Shown: positions 1 to 7,466, counted from the first letter of the stretch. The stretch: DNA of 64,000 bases from an uncultured Acetatifactor sp. (GCA_947594835.1 CANQEH010000016.1:1-64000), one strand, 5' to 3'. Numbers and translations: made by a program. Notes: generated by a model from the sequence alone, not told the origin.

Positions 1-32
1 GTGCCTCCTTTTTGGTGTCTGATTTATTGTAA

Positions 33-212
33 CAGGTAGTGCATGATCGTGTCTACTTATTTAGTATAGATCCAGTAACACAAAACACACAGCATACTAT
101 TCTTTCAAGTAATGTTTTTGATAAACTTGGAAATGAAAGAAGTGTATGCGAATGGATATATGGTGCTGTGATGGGTGACGTGCAGACGATTGGACTTGAA
201 TTGTTGGCTTAA
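33..212 (+). pseudogene. Unrecognised coding remnant (C-terminal fragment)
   Basis: A frame stays open from a stop at 30-32 to the TAA at 210-212 and reads like real protein (it contains DRVYLFSIDPVTQ and CEWIYGAVMGD). There is no Shine-Dalgarno before the only possible start, GTG at 39. The left edge is abrupt: bases 1-14 read on the minus strand as AAAAAGGAGGCAC, a ribosome binding site for a gene starting just outside the window. I read this as the tail of a gene cut by an insertion or rearrangement to the left. I do not recognise the family. A chance open frame is possible. Confidence 0.35.
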
Positions 213-236
213 GAACCCAAACCGCAAAAATAAAGA

Positions 237-280
237 AAGAATTATCGGAAAGGGTATCAGTATACTTCCCGATAATTCTT
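237..280. repeat. 12-bp perfect inverted repeat
   Basis: Arms AAGAATTATCGG (237-248) and CCGATAATTCTT (269-280) enclose a 20-nt loop. It sits between two gene remnants and has no T-run on either side, so a simple terminator is unlikely. It could be an old mobile-element end or a leftover operator. Confidence 0.5.
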
Positions 281-337
281 GTTTCGATACTCTGTGGGTG
301 TCATGCTCTGCCTTCAATGGATATTTTTTGATAGATC

Positions 338-553
338 ATGGAGGGGATACGTTCACTCAGCGAAATGCCGATGCGTTACCGCCGGTATGATGATGAACCG
401 TGGCACAGTCGTGGGATGCGGTTTTTCCCTGTGGACAATTATCTTGTTTTTTATCTGCCGTAGGAAGCTGTGAACAAGGTGTATGTTATCCGTATCATGT
501 ATGGCGGCAGGGATGTCCAAAGGCAGTTGGCAGACACAAAAATGGAATATTGA
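338..553 (+). pseudogene. RelE/ParE-family toxin remnant with internal stop
   Basis: Reading from ATG 338 gives the C-terminal half of a type II toxin-antitoxin toxin of the RelE/ParE fold: an LSEMPMRYRRYDDEPW segment, then RGMRFFPVDNYLVFYLP, an in-frame TAG at 461-463, then VYVIRIMYGGRDVQRQL. The pattern of a PVDNYLVFY strand followed by a VIRIMYGGRD strand is characteristic of this family, which is normally about 95-105 residues. About the first 40 residues are missing, since the frame is closed by a TAG at 332, and the amber codon interrupts what remains, so it should be inactive. No antitoxin gene is seen before it. Confidence 0.7.
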
Positions 554-645
554 TCCTGAGAGAGACATTTGTTCCGATAACGGGTTTTGGAAAAGGGAAA
601 TATAAATTCAATCCGCAGTTCTTCCAATTAAGTCCCAATCCGACT

Positions 646-674
646 TTGTGTTCCAGGTCAAAAGGTGGTATAAT
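646..674 (+). promoter_or_regulatory. Candidate promoter for the acetyltransferase gene
   Basis: There is a perfect TATAAT -10 box at 669-674 with a weak -35 (TTGTGT, 646-651) at 17 bp spacing. It lies about 50 bp before the start codon at 724. Confidence 0.45.
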
Positions 675-723
675 GTCAGCTGGGAGATTATTCGACAATT
701 CCGGATCTATAGGAGGCAGAAGC

Positions 724-1227
724 ATGAGTATTTTCATTCGCAAAGTTCAGGCAGGAGACGGGCCCGCACTTGCTTATATTCAGACAGAAAGCTGGAAAGC
801 CGCGTTTCAAAACATACTGGATAAAGAAACATTGGATAGATGTACCGACATAGACCGGACAACAAGTATGTATGAGAAGCTGTTGGAAGAAAAGAAAGGA
901 AATGGCTATATTCTGACGCTCGATGGGCAGCCGCATTGTATTGCCTGGTGGGATACCGCCCGTGATCCCGATCTGTATGGGAAAGCGGAGCTCATCTGTA
1001 TTCATAGCCTGCCGCAAAACTGGCGGAAAGGATGTGGCAGATTGATGATGGATCGGGTGTTGGCAGATATAAAGGACTCGGGATTTTTAGAAGTTGTTTT
1101 GTGGGTTTTCGTTGACAACATAAGAGCCCGAATGTTCTATGAAGCAAATGGGTTTTGCGCAACAGAACATTTGAAACAGGGATTAGGAGCACAGGAAATA
1201 TGTTACTCTAAGTCCTTGCAGCTGTAG
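724..1227 (+). CDS. GNAT-family N-acetyltransferase
   Basis: This 167-residue protein has the Gcn5-related N-acetyltransferase fold, which moves an acetyl group from acetyl-CoA to an amine; the substrate cannot be read from sequence. The acetyl-CoA loop region is around residues 95-110 (NWRKGCGRLMMDRVL), followed by the family's VLWVFVDNIRARMFYEANGF segment around 120-140. The ATG at 724 is preceded by AGGAGG at 711-716. The frame is open much further upstream, but no other start there has a ribosome binding site. It is a single gene on its own promoter. Confidence 0.85.
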   Translation: MSIFIRKVQAGDGPALAYIQTESWKAAFQNILDKETLDRCTDIDRTTSMYEKLLEEKKGNGYILTLDGQPHCIAWWDTARDPDLYGKAELICIHSLPQNWRKGCGRLMMDRVLADIKDSGFLEVVLWVFVDNIRARMFYEANGFCATEHLKQGLGAQEICYSKSLQL

Positions 1228-1360
1228 TACACCGCAAAGGCGGCAATTGCAAATTGACGCCATAGGACTTTCGGTGCAGAGGGGTTTCTCACGGCGGGTG
1301 GCGGGCCCCTTTTTTTGTGTTCTGAAAGGCGGACAGACCAAAAGCAGAAAGGAGTCTGGA

Positions 1361-2020
1361 ATGAGGGATATCTTGATTATCGACGACGATATCCATATTG
1401 GAAATATGATCGAAGAGGCTTTGCGCAGGGAAGGATACCGGGCTTTTCGCGCTTATTCCGGAACGGAGGCGCTCCTGTTTCTGGCGCAGACAAAGCCGGA
1501 TCTGATTTTGCTTGACCTAATGCTGCCGGGGCTTTCCGGGGAAGAAGTATTGCCCCAAATCAAGGGGATACCCGTTATCATTATCAGCGCAAAAGTGGAT
1601 GTGGACGATAAAGTACAGATGCTTTTCGGCGGAGCGGCAGATTATGTCACGAAGCCTTTTCAGCTCAAGGAGCTTTTAGCAAGGATTGCCGTACAGTTTC
1701 GCGGCATGGATCCGACTTCTTCTGCTTCCGTTTTAGAGCACGACGGCATTAAACTGGATACCGTCACCCGTATGGCATCGCTCGGCGGGAGAGAAATACA
1801 TCTGACGAGAACGGAGTATGCAATTCTCAAACTGCTTCTGCAAAACAAAAATCAGATTGCTGCGAAGTCACTATTGTTAGACCGCATCAGTGAGGATACG
1901 CCGGACTGCACGGAAAGCTCCCTGAAAATGCACATCAGCAATCTGAGGAGAAAGCTGCGCGAAGCGGACGGAAAAGATCACATCGAAGCGGTCTGGGGGA
2001 TTGGCTTTCGGCTGCGCTGA
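1361..2020 (+). CDS. OmpR/PhoB-type response regulator
   Basis: This 219-residue DNA-binding response regulator has a receiver domain at residues 1-115 with acidic pocket D8-D10, phospho-acceptor D52 (in LLDLMLPG) and K98 (VTKPF), followed by a winged-helix effector domain at about 125-219 ending in the usual VWGIGFRLR strand. AAAGGAGT lies before ATG 1361. It is co-oriented with an ABC ATPase, a permease and a histidine kinase (2115-4771), an arrangement known for systems that sense and pump out cell-envelope-active peptides. Its partner is very likely the kinase at 3878. The direct repeats at 2037-2070 are the obvious candidate binding site. Confidence 0.92.
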   Translation: MRDILIIDDDIHIGNMIEEALRREGYRAFRAYSGTEALLFLAQTKPDLILLDLMLPGLSGEEVLPQIKGIPVIIISAKVDVDDKVQMLFGGAADYVTKPFQLKELLARIAVQFRGMDPTSSASVLEHDGIKLDTVTRMASLGGREIHLTRTEYAILKLLLQNKNQIAAKSLLLDRISEDTPDCTESSLKMHISNLRRKLREADGKDHIEAVWGIGFRLR

Positions 2021-2036
2021 AGAAAATCTTTCCCTT

Positions 2037-2070
2037 TTCTTTACCGGCTTCTTTACCGCTTTCTTTACGA
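2037..2070 (+). promoter_or_regulatory. Three direct repeats, probable response-regulator site
   Basis: TTCTTTACCG occurs at 2037-2046 and 2049-2058, and TTCTTTACGA at 2061-2070, with exact 12-bp phasing. Phased direct repeats are how OmpR/PhoB-type regulators usually bind. They lie immediately upstream of the ABC transporter gene, near a possible -10 (TAGGAT, 2079-2084) with no convincing -35, as expected for an activated promoter. Confidence 0.6.
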
Positions 2071-2114
2071 TTCCATGCTAGGATATCGGTATCAGAGGAA
2101 GGAGGTAAGTCTTT

Positions 2115-3029
2115 ATGGACTATGTTCTCAGGACAAATGCTTTGACAAAGAGCTACAAGGGCTGCAAAGCGTTAAGCAATCTCACAATGAATGTACCCAG
2201 AGGCGCCATTTATGGATTTGTGGGAAAAAACGGCGCCGGCAAAACGACTTTGATCCGCCTGATTTGCGGGCTGCAGGAGCCGACTGCGGGAGATTACACC
2301 CTGTACGGCAGAAAAAATACCGACAGGGAGATTGCAAAATCCCGCAGGCGTATGGGTGCAGTGGTGGAAACGCCGGCTGTTTATCTGGACATGACGGCGG
2401 AGGAAAATCTCAGGCAGCAGTATCAAATTTTAGGATTGCCCTCTTTTGACGGGCTTTCCCACATTTTGAAGCTGGTGGGGCTTGCGGATGCAGGGAAAAA
2501 GAAAGCCGGAAATTTTTCGCTGGGTATGCGCCAGAGACTCGGAATTGCCGTTGCCCTTGTGGGAGACCCGGATTTTCTGGTTTTGGACGAGCCTGCGAAC
2601 GGACTTGACCCGCAGGGAATGATCGAAATCCGGGAACTGATCTTAAAACTGAACAGAGAACAGCAGGTCACGATTCTGATTTCCAGTCACATTCTGGACG
2701 AACTGTCGAAGTTTGCAACCCATTATGGCTTCATTGACGGCGGGCGCATCGTAAAAGAAATCAGCGCCGAAGAATTGGAAGCCGCCTGCCAGAAATGTGT
2801 CCGCATGGAGGTCACCAGCACAAAAGCGCTGGCCCGTGTTTTGGATGAAATGAAAGTGGAATACAAAATTTTGAGCGACGCCACAGCCGACGTCTATGCG
2901 AAAGTGAATCTTTCTCATTTGAGCACGGCGCTTCTTGGGGAAAACTGTGAACTGATTTCGGCACAGGAAAGGGAAGAAAGCCTGGAAAGCTATTATGTGA
3001 GTCTGGTGGGAGGTGGAAAAATTGAATAA
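2115..3029 (+). CDS. ABC transporter ATP-binding protein (BcrA-like)
   Basis: This 304-residue nucleotide-binding subunit has Walker A GKNGAGKT at 37-44, the variant signature NFSLGMRQ at 133-140 typical of bacitracin/lantibiotic-type exporters, Walker B FLVLDEP at 154-160 and the H-loop histidine at 192. The C-terminal ~80 residues form the extension seen in BcrA-like proteins. ATG 2115 is preceded by GGAAGGAGG. It overlaps the next gene by 8 nt, so the two are translationally coupled. The family powers export or membrane removal of peptide antibiotics; the actual substrate is inference. Confidence 0.92.
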   Translation: MDYVLRTNALTKSYKGCKALSNLTMNVPRGAIYGFVGKNGAGKTTLIRLICGLQEPTAGDYTLYGRKNTDREIAKSRRRMGAVVETPAVYLDMTAEENLRQQYQILGLPSFDGLSHILKLVGLADAGKKKAGNFSLGMRQRLGIAVALVGDPDFLVLDEPANGLDPQGMIEIRELILKLNREQQVTILISSHILDELSKFATHYGFIDGGRIVKEISAEELEAACQKCVRMEVTSTKALARVLDEMKVEYKILSDATADVYAKVNLSHLSTALLGENCELISAQEREESLESYYVSLVGGGKIE

Positions 3030-3852
3030 ACTTTTGCGCTCAAATTTTTCAAGGCTTTGGAAAAGCAGAATCTTCTGGAATTGCATGATAGCGATGTCTG
3101 GTTATGTGATTGTGTATATGCTGTACTGGTGCAGGCAGGCCGCGGCGGATCTGTCGGAGTATTCCTATTCCATGGATGAATGTTATTTCCATTTTGCATT
3201 ATCAATCGGCTTTTTCTGCGCATTACTTTGCAGTATGTTTTTCGGGACGGAAGTAAGCGACGGGACAATCCGAAATAAAGTAATTGTGGGACACACAAGG
3301 GCAAACATCTATCTGGCGAGCCTGATTACCACGTTTACGGCAACGTTTTTGATCCTGTCTGTATGGCTGATCGGTGCACTCGTCGCCGTCCCAACCCTGG
3401 GCTTTTGGAAAATGGGCATTCCCCGACTGCTCCTTTTTCTGTTGATCTCCGTCATGTTCATCCTGGTTTATTCCGCTCTCTTTACGGCGATCTGTATGTT
3501 GTCCTCCAATAAGGCGCTGACCGTTCTGGTTTCCATCCTGCTGTTTTTGGGATTGCTGGTCTTTGCCAGTGTGATATATAACGGCTTAAAGGAGCCGGAA
3601 ATGATAAATGGCATTCAGATCACTCAGAATGGCATTGAAATGGCAGAGTCCTCTCCCAACCCGAATTATATCACAGGGGTAAAGCGGGACATCTATAGCT
3701 TTCTGGTGGACTTTCTGCCGACGGGACAGGGGATCAGACTGTGGCAGCTGGAGGTAACGCATCCAATCCGTATGCTGGTTTCCTCCCTGTTTTGGACTGT
3801 GGCTGTGACGGCAGGCGGATTGTCGGCCTTCAAAAAGAAGGACCTAAAATAA
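3022..3852 (+). CDS. ABC-2 type permease
   Basis: Membrane subunit of about 276 residues paired with the ATPase just upstream. Six hydrophobic segments are visible, including one near the N-terminus and one just before the end, with a loop carrying polar residues at about 190-230. I chose the TTG at 3022 because GGGAGG at 3008-3013 stands 8 nt before it; the in-frame GTG at 3013 overlaps that ribosome binding site. The resulting 8-nt overlap with the ATPase gene suggests coupled translation. It probably forms a lantibiotic or bacitracin-type exporter with 2115-3029. Confidence 0.85.
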   Translation: MNKLLRSNFSRLWKSRIFWNCMIAMSGYVIVYMLYWCRQAAADLSEYSYSMDECYFHFALSIGFFCALLCSMFFGTEVSDGTIRNKVIVGHTRANIYLASLITTFTATFLILSVWLIGALVAVPTLGFWKMGIPRLLLFLLISVMFILVYSALFTAICMLSSNKALTVLVSILLFLGLLVFASVIYNGLKEPEMINGIQITQNGIEMAESSPNPNYITGVKRDIYSFLVDFLPTGQGIRLWQLEVTHPIRMLVSSLFWTVAVTAGGLSAFKKKDLK

Positions 3853-3877
3853 GAAGGGTTTAAAGCGGGGGTTTGTT

Positions 3878-4771
3878 ATGGAAATGTGGTTGTGGGCGTC
3901 TGTCGGCATCATGGCTGTGGTAATTTTTTTGCTGCTCTGGAAAATTCATGCTCTGCAAAGCGCGGCAAAGGAAATTGGGAGCGCCTTTGCCGACCGGCTC
4001 GCAACCGAAACCAATACCCTGATCGACATTTCTTCTGCGGATCCGGCGATGCGTCGTCTGGCAGACAGCATCAACCTGCAGCTGAGAAAGCTGCGGGAGG
4101 AAAGGCACCGCTTTGAACAGGGGGACAGGGAACTCAAAAATGCGGTCACCAACATTTCCCATGATCTGCGCACGCCGTTGACAGCAATCTGCGGCTATCT
4201 GGATTTGCTCGAAGCGGAGAAAACCACCGGGAAAGCAGAACACTATATCCGTATCATCAGAAACAGGGCGGAACTTTTATCGCAGCTGACGGAAGAACTT
4301 TTCCGCTATTCCATGATTCTGTCCTCTGGAGGCGGCGGAGTGCGTGAAACGGTGAATGTTGGCGGCGTCCTGGAGGAAAGTATCGCCTCGTTTTACACTG
4401 CGCTGAAAGAGCGGAATATTGCGCCCAATATTCAGATGCCGGAAGAAAAGGTTTTAAGAACCCTGGATCGCTCTGCGTTAGCCCGTGTGTTTTCCAACCT
4501 TTTAAACAATGCGATGAAGTACAGCGATGGGGATCTGGATATCACCTTGAGCAAAGCAGGCACGATCATTTTCTCGAACACGGCATCCGGCTTAAACGAG
4601 GTGCAGGTGGGCAGACTGTTTGACCGCTTTTATACGGTGGAAACTGCGGGAAAATCAACGGGGTTAGGCCTGTCGATCGCCAGAACGCTGATGGAGCAGA
4701 TGAACGGGACAATTTCCGCCGAATACAAAGAGGGAAAGCTAAGCATTGTCATTGCGCTTCCAAAGGAGTAA
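3878..4771 (+). CDS. Sensor histidine kinase
   Basis: This 297-residue kinase has one N-terminal membrane helix (about 4-22) and almost no extracellular part, a short linker, a HisKA domain with phospho-acceptor H95 in NISHDLRTP, and a HATPase domain with the N box around LLNNAMKYS and the G box TGLGLSIARTL. The lack of a sensing loop resembles intramembrane-sensing kinases that take their signal from a partner ABC transporter, fitting its place 25 nt after the permease. It should phosphorylate the response regulator at 1361-2020. Confidence 0.9.
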   Translation: MEMWLWASVGIMAVVIFLLLWKIHALQSAAKEIGSAFADRLATETNTLIDISSADPAMRRLADSINLQLRKLREERHRFEQGDRELKNAVTNISHDLRTPLTAICGYLDLLEAEKTTGKAEHYIRIIRNRAELLSQLTEELFRYSMILSSGGGGVRETVNVGGVLEESIASFYTALKERNIAPNIQMPEEKVLRTLDRSALARVFSNLLNNAMKYSDGDLDITLSKAGTIIFSNTASGLNEVQVGRLFDRFYTVETAGKSTGLGLSIARTLMEQMNGTISAEYKEGKLSIVIALPKE

Positions 4772-4800
4772 AAAATATATCAAAAGTATCATTACAAAAG

Positions 4801-5407
4801 AGTATTAAAACTTTCGGATGCATATATTGCCAAAACAAAAGAACCTATGCTAGAATTAAAAGTGAAAATGATCAATATCAACCTTCCAATGGGCCATAGA
4901 GTGCTGAGAGAATGTACGCCTATGTATGAGTATGCGTGGTTTATCGAACAGGTGCGCCGATACCAGGGAGAAGGGACAACCCGTGACAAGGCAGTGGTTC
5001 TGGCCATCAAGGACAGTATCCGGGAGGGAATCTTTGCGGACTTTGTAAGGAAACACGGGACGGAGGTAGAGAATATGCTGTTTACCCAGTTTAATATGGA
5101 CGATGCCCTGGAGGTGCGGTATGAAGAGGGCCTGGAGGATGGAATCGAACGTGGAATGGAACGCGGAATGGAGCGTGGGCTCCAGCGCGGTCTGGCGCAG
5201 GGAATGGAGCATGGCCGGGCAGAGGGAGAACAGCGTCACTTGATCCGTCAGGTCTGCGGCAAGCTGCAGAAGAACGAGTCGCCGGAGAAGATCGCAGAGG
5301 ATCTTCTGGCAGATCGGGAAGAGATCGGCCAGATCTGTGCGGCCTATGAGGCCTGCGGCCCGGAGGAGACCGCCATCTATCACAGGCTGAAAGAGAAGCT
5401 TTGCTGA
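4801..5407 (+). pseudogene. 5'-truncated Rpn-family (PD-(D/E)XK) nuclease gene
   Basis: From base 4801 the DNA matches the middle and end of the intact gene at 39664-40716. The first 36 bases (4801-4836) are identical to 40158-40193, and homology continues to the stop at 5407. The nuclease-core N-terminal half is absent. An in-frame ATG at 4847 would give 186 residues, but no ribosome binding site supports it. The C-terminal part holds a run of GMERG/GLQRG-type repeats (about 5140-5220). The break is only 29 nt after the kinase stop codon, so a rearrangement joined the antibiotic-response module to an old Rpn gene. Confidence 0.8.
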
Positions 5408-5454
5408 CGGGGCAAGGAAAGCAGGAATAAGAGAGAAATCTGGAGGCAGTGCAT

Positions 5455-5904
5455 ATGCAGAGAACAGAAAATGTGGAGTTGACGGTTTTATGTCTGATCC
5501 ATCAGAACGATCAGTACCTTTTACAAAACAGGTGCAAAGAGGATTGGAAGGGGTTCACTTTGCCCGGAGGGCATATCGAAAAAGGCGAATCGATTGTGGA
5601 TGCTGTCATCCGGGAAATGAAAGAGGAGACGGGACTTGAGATTCAGAATCCAAGATTGTGCGGCGTCAAGCAGTTTCCCATAGAGAATGGGCGCTACCTT
5701 GTCTTTTTGTTTCACACAGACGAATTTTTCGGAGAAGTAACCTCGTCAGAAGAGGGTGAGATGGTCTGGGTCAAAAAGTCAGAACTGTCAGAAATGAATA
5801 CGGTAAATGATTTATTGCCGCTTCTTCAAGTGATGGAGGAGGATCATCTGACAGAATTTCAATATGTCATCGAAGACGGAAAATGGAATGTGGTGGTGAA
5901 GTGA
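5455..5904 (+). CDS. Nudix hydrolase (MutT/MutX-like)
   Basis: This 149-residue protein has a complete Nudix box at residues 38-60 (starting GGHIEKGES, ending REMKEETGL, with the REx2EE core), which binds Mg2+ and cleaves nucleoside-diphosphate-linked substrates. The length and simple layout resemble 8-oxo-dGTP diphosphatases of Gram-positives, but the substrate cannot be fixed from sequence. GGAGG at 5442-5446 is 8 nt before ATG 5455; the in-frame GTG at 5449 is too close to it. It is a lone gene between a pseudogene and the attenuated MFS gene. Confidence 0.88.
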   Translation: MQRTENVELTVLCLIHQNDQYLLQNRCKEDWKGFTLPGGHIEKGESIVDAVIREMKEETGLEIQNPRLCGVKQFPIENGRYLVFLFHTDEFFGEVTSSEEGEMVWVKKSELSEMNTVNDLLPLLQVMEEDHLTEFQYVIEDGKWNVVVK

Positions 5905-5932
5905 CCAAGGCACATTCTATTGCAAATAACCG

Positions 5933-5961
5933 TTGCAATTCCCGGCTGCGATGATTATAAT
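5933..5961 (+). promoter_or_regulatory. Promoter of the attenuated MFS gene
   Basis: TTGCAA (5933-5938) and TATAAT (5956-5961) are separated by 17 bp. The predicted transcript starts near 5968, giving an untranslated leader of about 210 nt before the ATG at 6181. Confidence 0.7.
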
Positions 5962-6008
5962 AAAAAGGCAGTGAGAAGACTCAAAAGAAGTGGAAAAAAG
6001 GAAAGCTG

Positions 6009-6101
6009 ATGTTCTGGAAGATGACAAATCTCCAACTGAAAAAAGGTTACATTGATCCCTTTCAAGGGGATAGTGCGCCTTTTTTTAGGGAGATTTTCTG
6101 A
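6009..6101 (+). CDS. Putative 30-residue leader peptide overlapping a terminator
   Basis: ATG 6009 starts a 30-codon frame ending at TGA 6099-6101, after a modest AGGAAAG ribosome binding site. The codons for the second half (residues 11-26) are exactly those that form the hairpin and U-tract at 6039-6086. A ribosome stalled or slowed on this frame would therefore block the terminator. This is the layout of ribosome-mediated attenuators that induce resistance genes in Firmicutes. Translation of the peptide is inference. Confidence 0.55.
   Translation: MFWKMTNLQLKKGYIDPFQGDSAPFFREIF
6039..6086 (+). terminator. Leader terminator 1 (attenuator)
   Basis: Outer arms AAAAAAGG (6039-6046) and CCTTTTTT (6078-6085) enclose an inner stem CATTGATCCC / GGGATAGTG (6050-6059 / 6067-6075) with one bulge, followed by the T-tract. 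It lies inside the leader-peptide frame. Confidence 0.7.
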
Positions 6102-6137
6102 TTTTTTGTCAGGCTTTTCCTTTTCATACGGTGCAGT

Positions 6138-6180
6138 ATCTCCTTAACGATTACTAAAATACAGTTAAGGAGATTTTTTT
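6138..6180 (+). terminator. Leader terminator 2 hiding the MFS ribosome binding site
   Basis: A perfect 11-bp stem ATCTCCTTAAC (6138-6148) / GTTAAGGAGAT (6164-6174) runs straight into T6175-6180 and then the start codon at 6181. The 3' arm contains AAGGAGA, the only ribosome binding site for the MFS gene. The hairpin can therefore act both as a terminator and as a translation block. Confidence 0.8.
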
Positions 6181-7272
6181 ATGTTTCAGATTAGAAAACA
6201 AATTCAGAGATTATATCTATCCTCAGCATTGGGGAGTTTATCCCTCACAGGCGCGTGGGTGGCGCTGCTTGCCGCCCGCGGTTACAGTCTGATGGAGATC
6301 GGAATCGCCGAAACCGTGTTCCACATCACAAGCCTGCTCTTTGAACTTCCCTCCGGCGTGTTTGCCGATGTGTTTGGCAGAAAGAAGATGCTGGTTGCAG
6401 GCAGCGTGATGCGGATGATTGGCAATGTGATCATGGTTGCGTCCAACAATCTGCCGATGGTGTGCGCCTCCATCGCCTTTCAGGCGCTGAGCTATAATTT
6501 TGCATCAGGGGCAGACAGTGCGCTGGCGTATGATTCGCTGAAACTGGCCGGAGAGGAACTGTATTATGAAAAGTATGCTTCCAACCAGCTGATTTTGTAC
6601 AGGCTTTGCGGCGGGGTATCCACGCTGTGCGCGGGGCTGGCCTTATTCATCGGGCACAGGCAGGCATATTGTGTGGATGTTTTGCTGTCCGTGCTCCAGA
6701 TCCTGATGGCAACAACTCTCTGGGAGGCGGGCGGACAGGCAGACGGATGCAGCACGGGCTGTGTTCTGCGAGATCTTGCGGATTGCTTTTGCAGGAGCTT
6801 TGCCTTTTTGAAAGACGCGCGCCGTGCCATCGGCCTGATGTTCTGCAATTCCTTTGTGGGGGCGGTGGACACTCTGCTGTTGTTTTTCCTGCAGGCGAAG
6901 CTTCTTATGGCGTCGATGCCGGATTGGGCGCTGGGAATGGCTTTGCTGTCCATGGAGCTGGGCGGCATTCTGGGTTCCAGACTGATTTTGAAATGCGGAA
7001 GACTCCGTTACCGTCTGGTATTTCTTTTCATGATGCTTCTGGTTTGTGCGGGAGTGTGCATGGAACACAGCGGATCGTATCTGATCATGACGGCAGGAGG
7101 TTTCCTGGCCGCTCTTGGGGACGACGCGCTTCAGGTGTGCACAAACACGATTCTGCAGAATATGTTTCCCTCCAGGCAGCGGGCGACGCTGCTATCGGTG
7201 GAGTCGTTCACATTTTCTGTGATCATGGTCGTCCTGTCTCCGCTGGCGGGCGCTTTGTTCTCGCGGTGGTAG
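6181..7272 (+). CDS. MFS transporter, probable drug efflux
   Basis: This 363-residue membrane protein of the major facilitator superfamily has the motif-A-like loop between helices 2 and 3 (GVFADVFGRKKML, about 59-71) and repeated hydrophobic helices. The protein ends just after a late helix (PLAGALFSRW), shorter than the usual ~400 residues with 12 helices, so the last helix may be missing. Control by the leader at 5968-6180 strongly suggests induction by an antibiotic that acts on the ribosome; the substrate itself is unknown. ATG 6181 follows AAGGAGA with a T-rich spacer. Confidence 0.85.
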   Translation: MFQIRKQIQRLYLSSALGSLSLTGAWVALLAARGYSLMEIGIAETVFHITSLLFELPSGVFADVFGRKKMLVAGSVMRMIGNVIMVASNNLPMVCASIAFQALSYNFASGADSALAYDSLKLAGEELYYEKYASNQLILYRLCGGVSTLCAGLALFIGHRQAYCVDVLLSVLQILMATTLWEAGGQADGCSTGCVLRDLADCFCRSFAFLKDARRAIGLMFCNSFVGAVDTLLLFFLQAKLLMASMPDWALGMALLSMELGGILGSRLILKCGRLRYRLVFLFMMLLVCAGVCMEHSGSYLIMTAGGFLAALGDDALQVCTNTILQNMFPSRQRATLLSVESFTFSVIMVVLSPLAGALFSRW

Positions 7273-7305
7273 ATACTTAAATTTCCCTCAGGACAGGAGG
7301 AACTG

Positions 7306-7377
7306 ATGAAGGCATATGGAGCGCACAGACGCTGCAATCCATATGCCTTTGTCTCTTCTGGCAATCGTCCGGGATGA
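7306..7377 (+). CDS. Possible 23-residue small ORF containing an inverted repeat
   Basis: ATG 7306 follows a strong AGGAGG (7295-7300) and encodes 23 residues. Its DNA contains the perfect 12-bp inverted repeat AAGGCATATGGA (7309-7320) / TCCATATGCCTT (7338-7349). The MFS gene ends only 33 nt earlier. It may be a small co-transcribed peptide, or the hairpin may be a transcript 3' end. There is no homology I can name. Confidence 0.3.
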   Translation: MKAYGAHRRCNPYAFVSSGNRPG

Positions 7378-7405
7378 GGCGTCCGGGATGAGGGCCTGAG
7401 GGGGC

Positions 7406-7434
7406 TTGATAAAATGCAGAATTAGGCATATAAT
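7406..7434 (+). promoter_or_regulatory. Promoter of the RelB-PIN operon
   Basis: TTGATA (7406-7411), a 17-bp spacer and a perfect TATAAT (7429-7434), 66 bp before the antitoxin start codon. Confidence 0.75.
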
Positions 7435-7466
7435 AGTATTAAAAACAACTGCAAAACAACTATTAT
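7430..7466. promoter_or_regulatory. Inverted repeat over the -10 box, likely TA operator
   Basis: ATAATAGT (7430-7437) and ACTATTAT (7459-7466) form a perfect 8-bp inverted repeat whose left arm covers the -10. RelB-type antitoxins repress their own operon by binding such sites, so this is the natural operator candidate. Confidence 0.5.

Noticed and set aside
353-568. Minus-strand open frame of 71 codons opposite the toxin remnant
   Set aside because: Shadow of the real (broken) plus-strand toxin frame; no ribosome binding site and no protein-like features.
1273-1317. GGGG...CCCC followed by seven Ts after the acetyltransferase gene, as a terminator
   Set aside because: Only four or five pairs can form around a G-rich loop with little self-complementarity, so the stem is too weak to call with confidence.
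4847-5407. The 186-codon frame as an intact gene
   Set aside because: Homology begins upstream of the ATG at 4801, the nuclease core is absent and there is no ribosome binding site, so it is a truncated copy.
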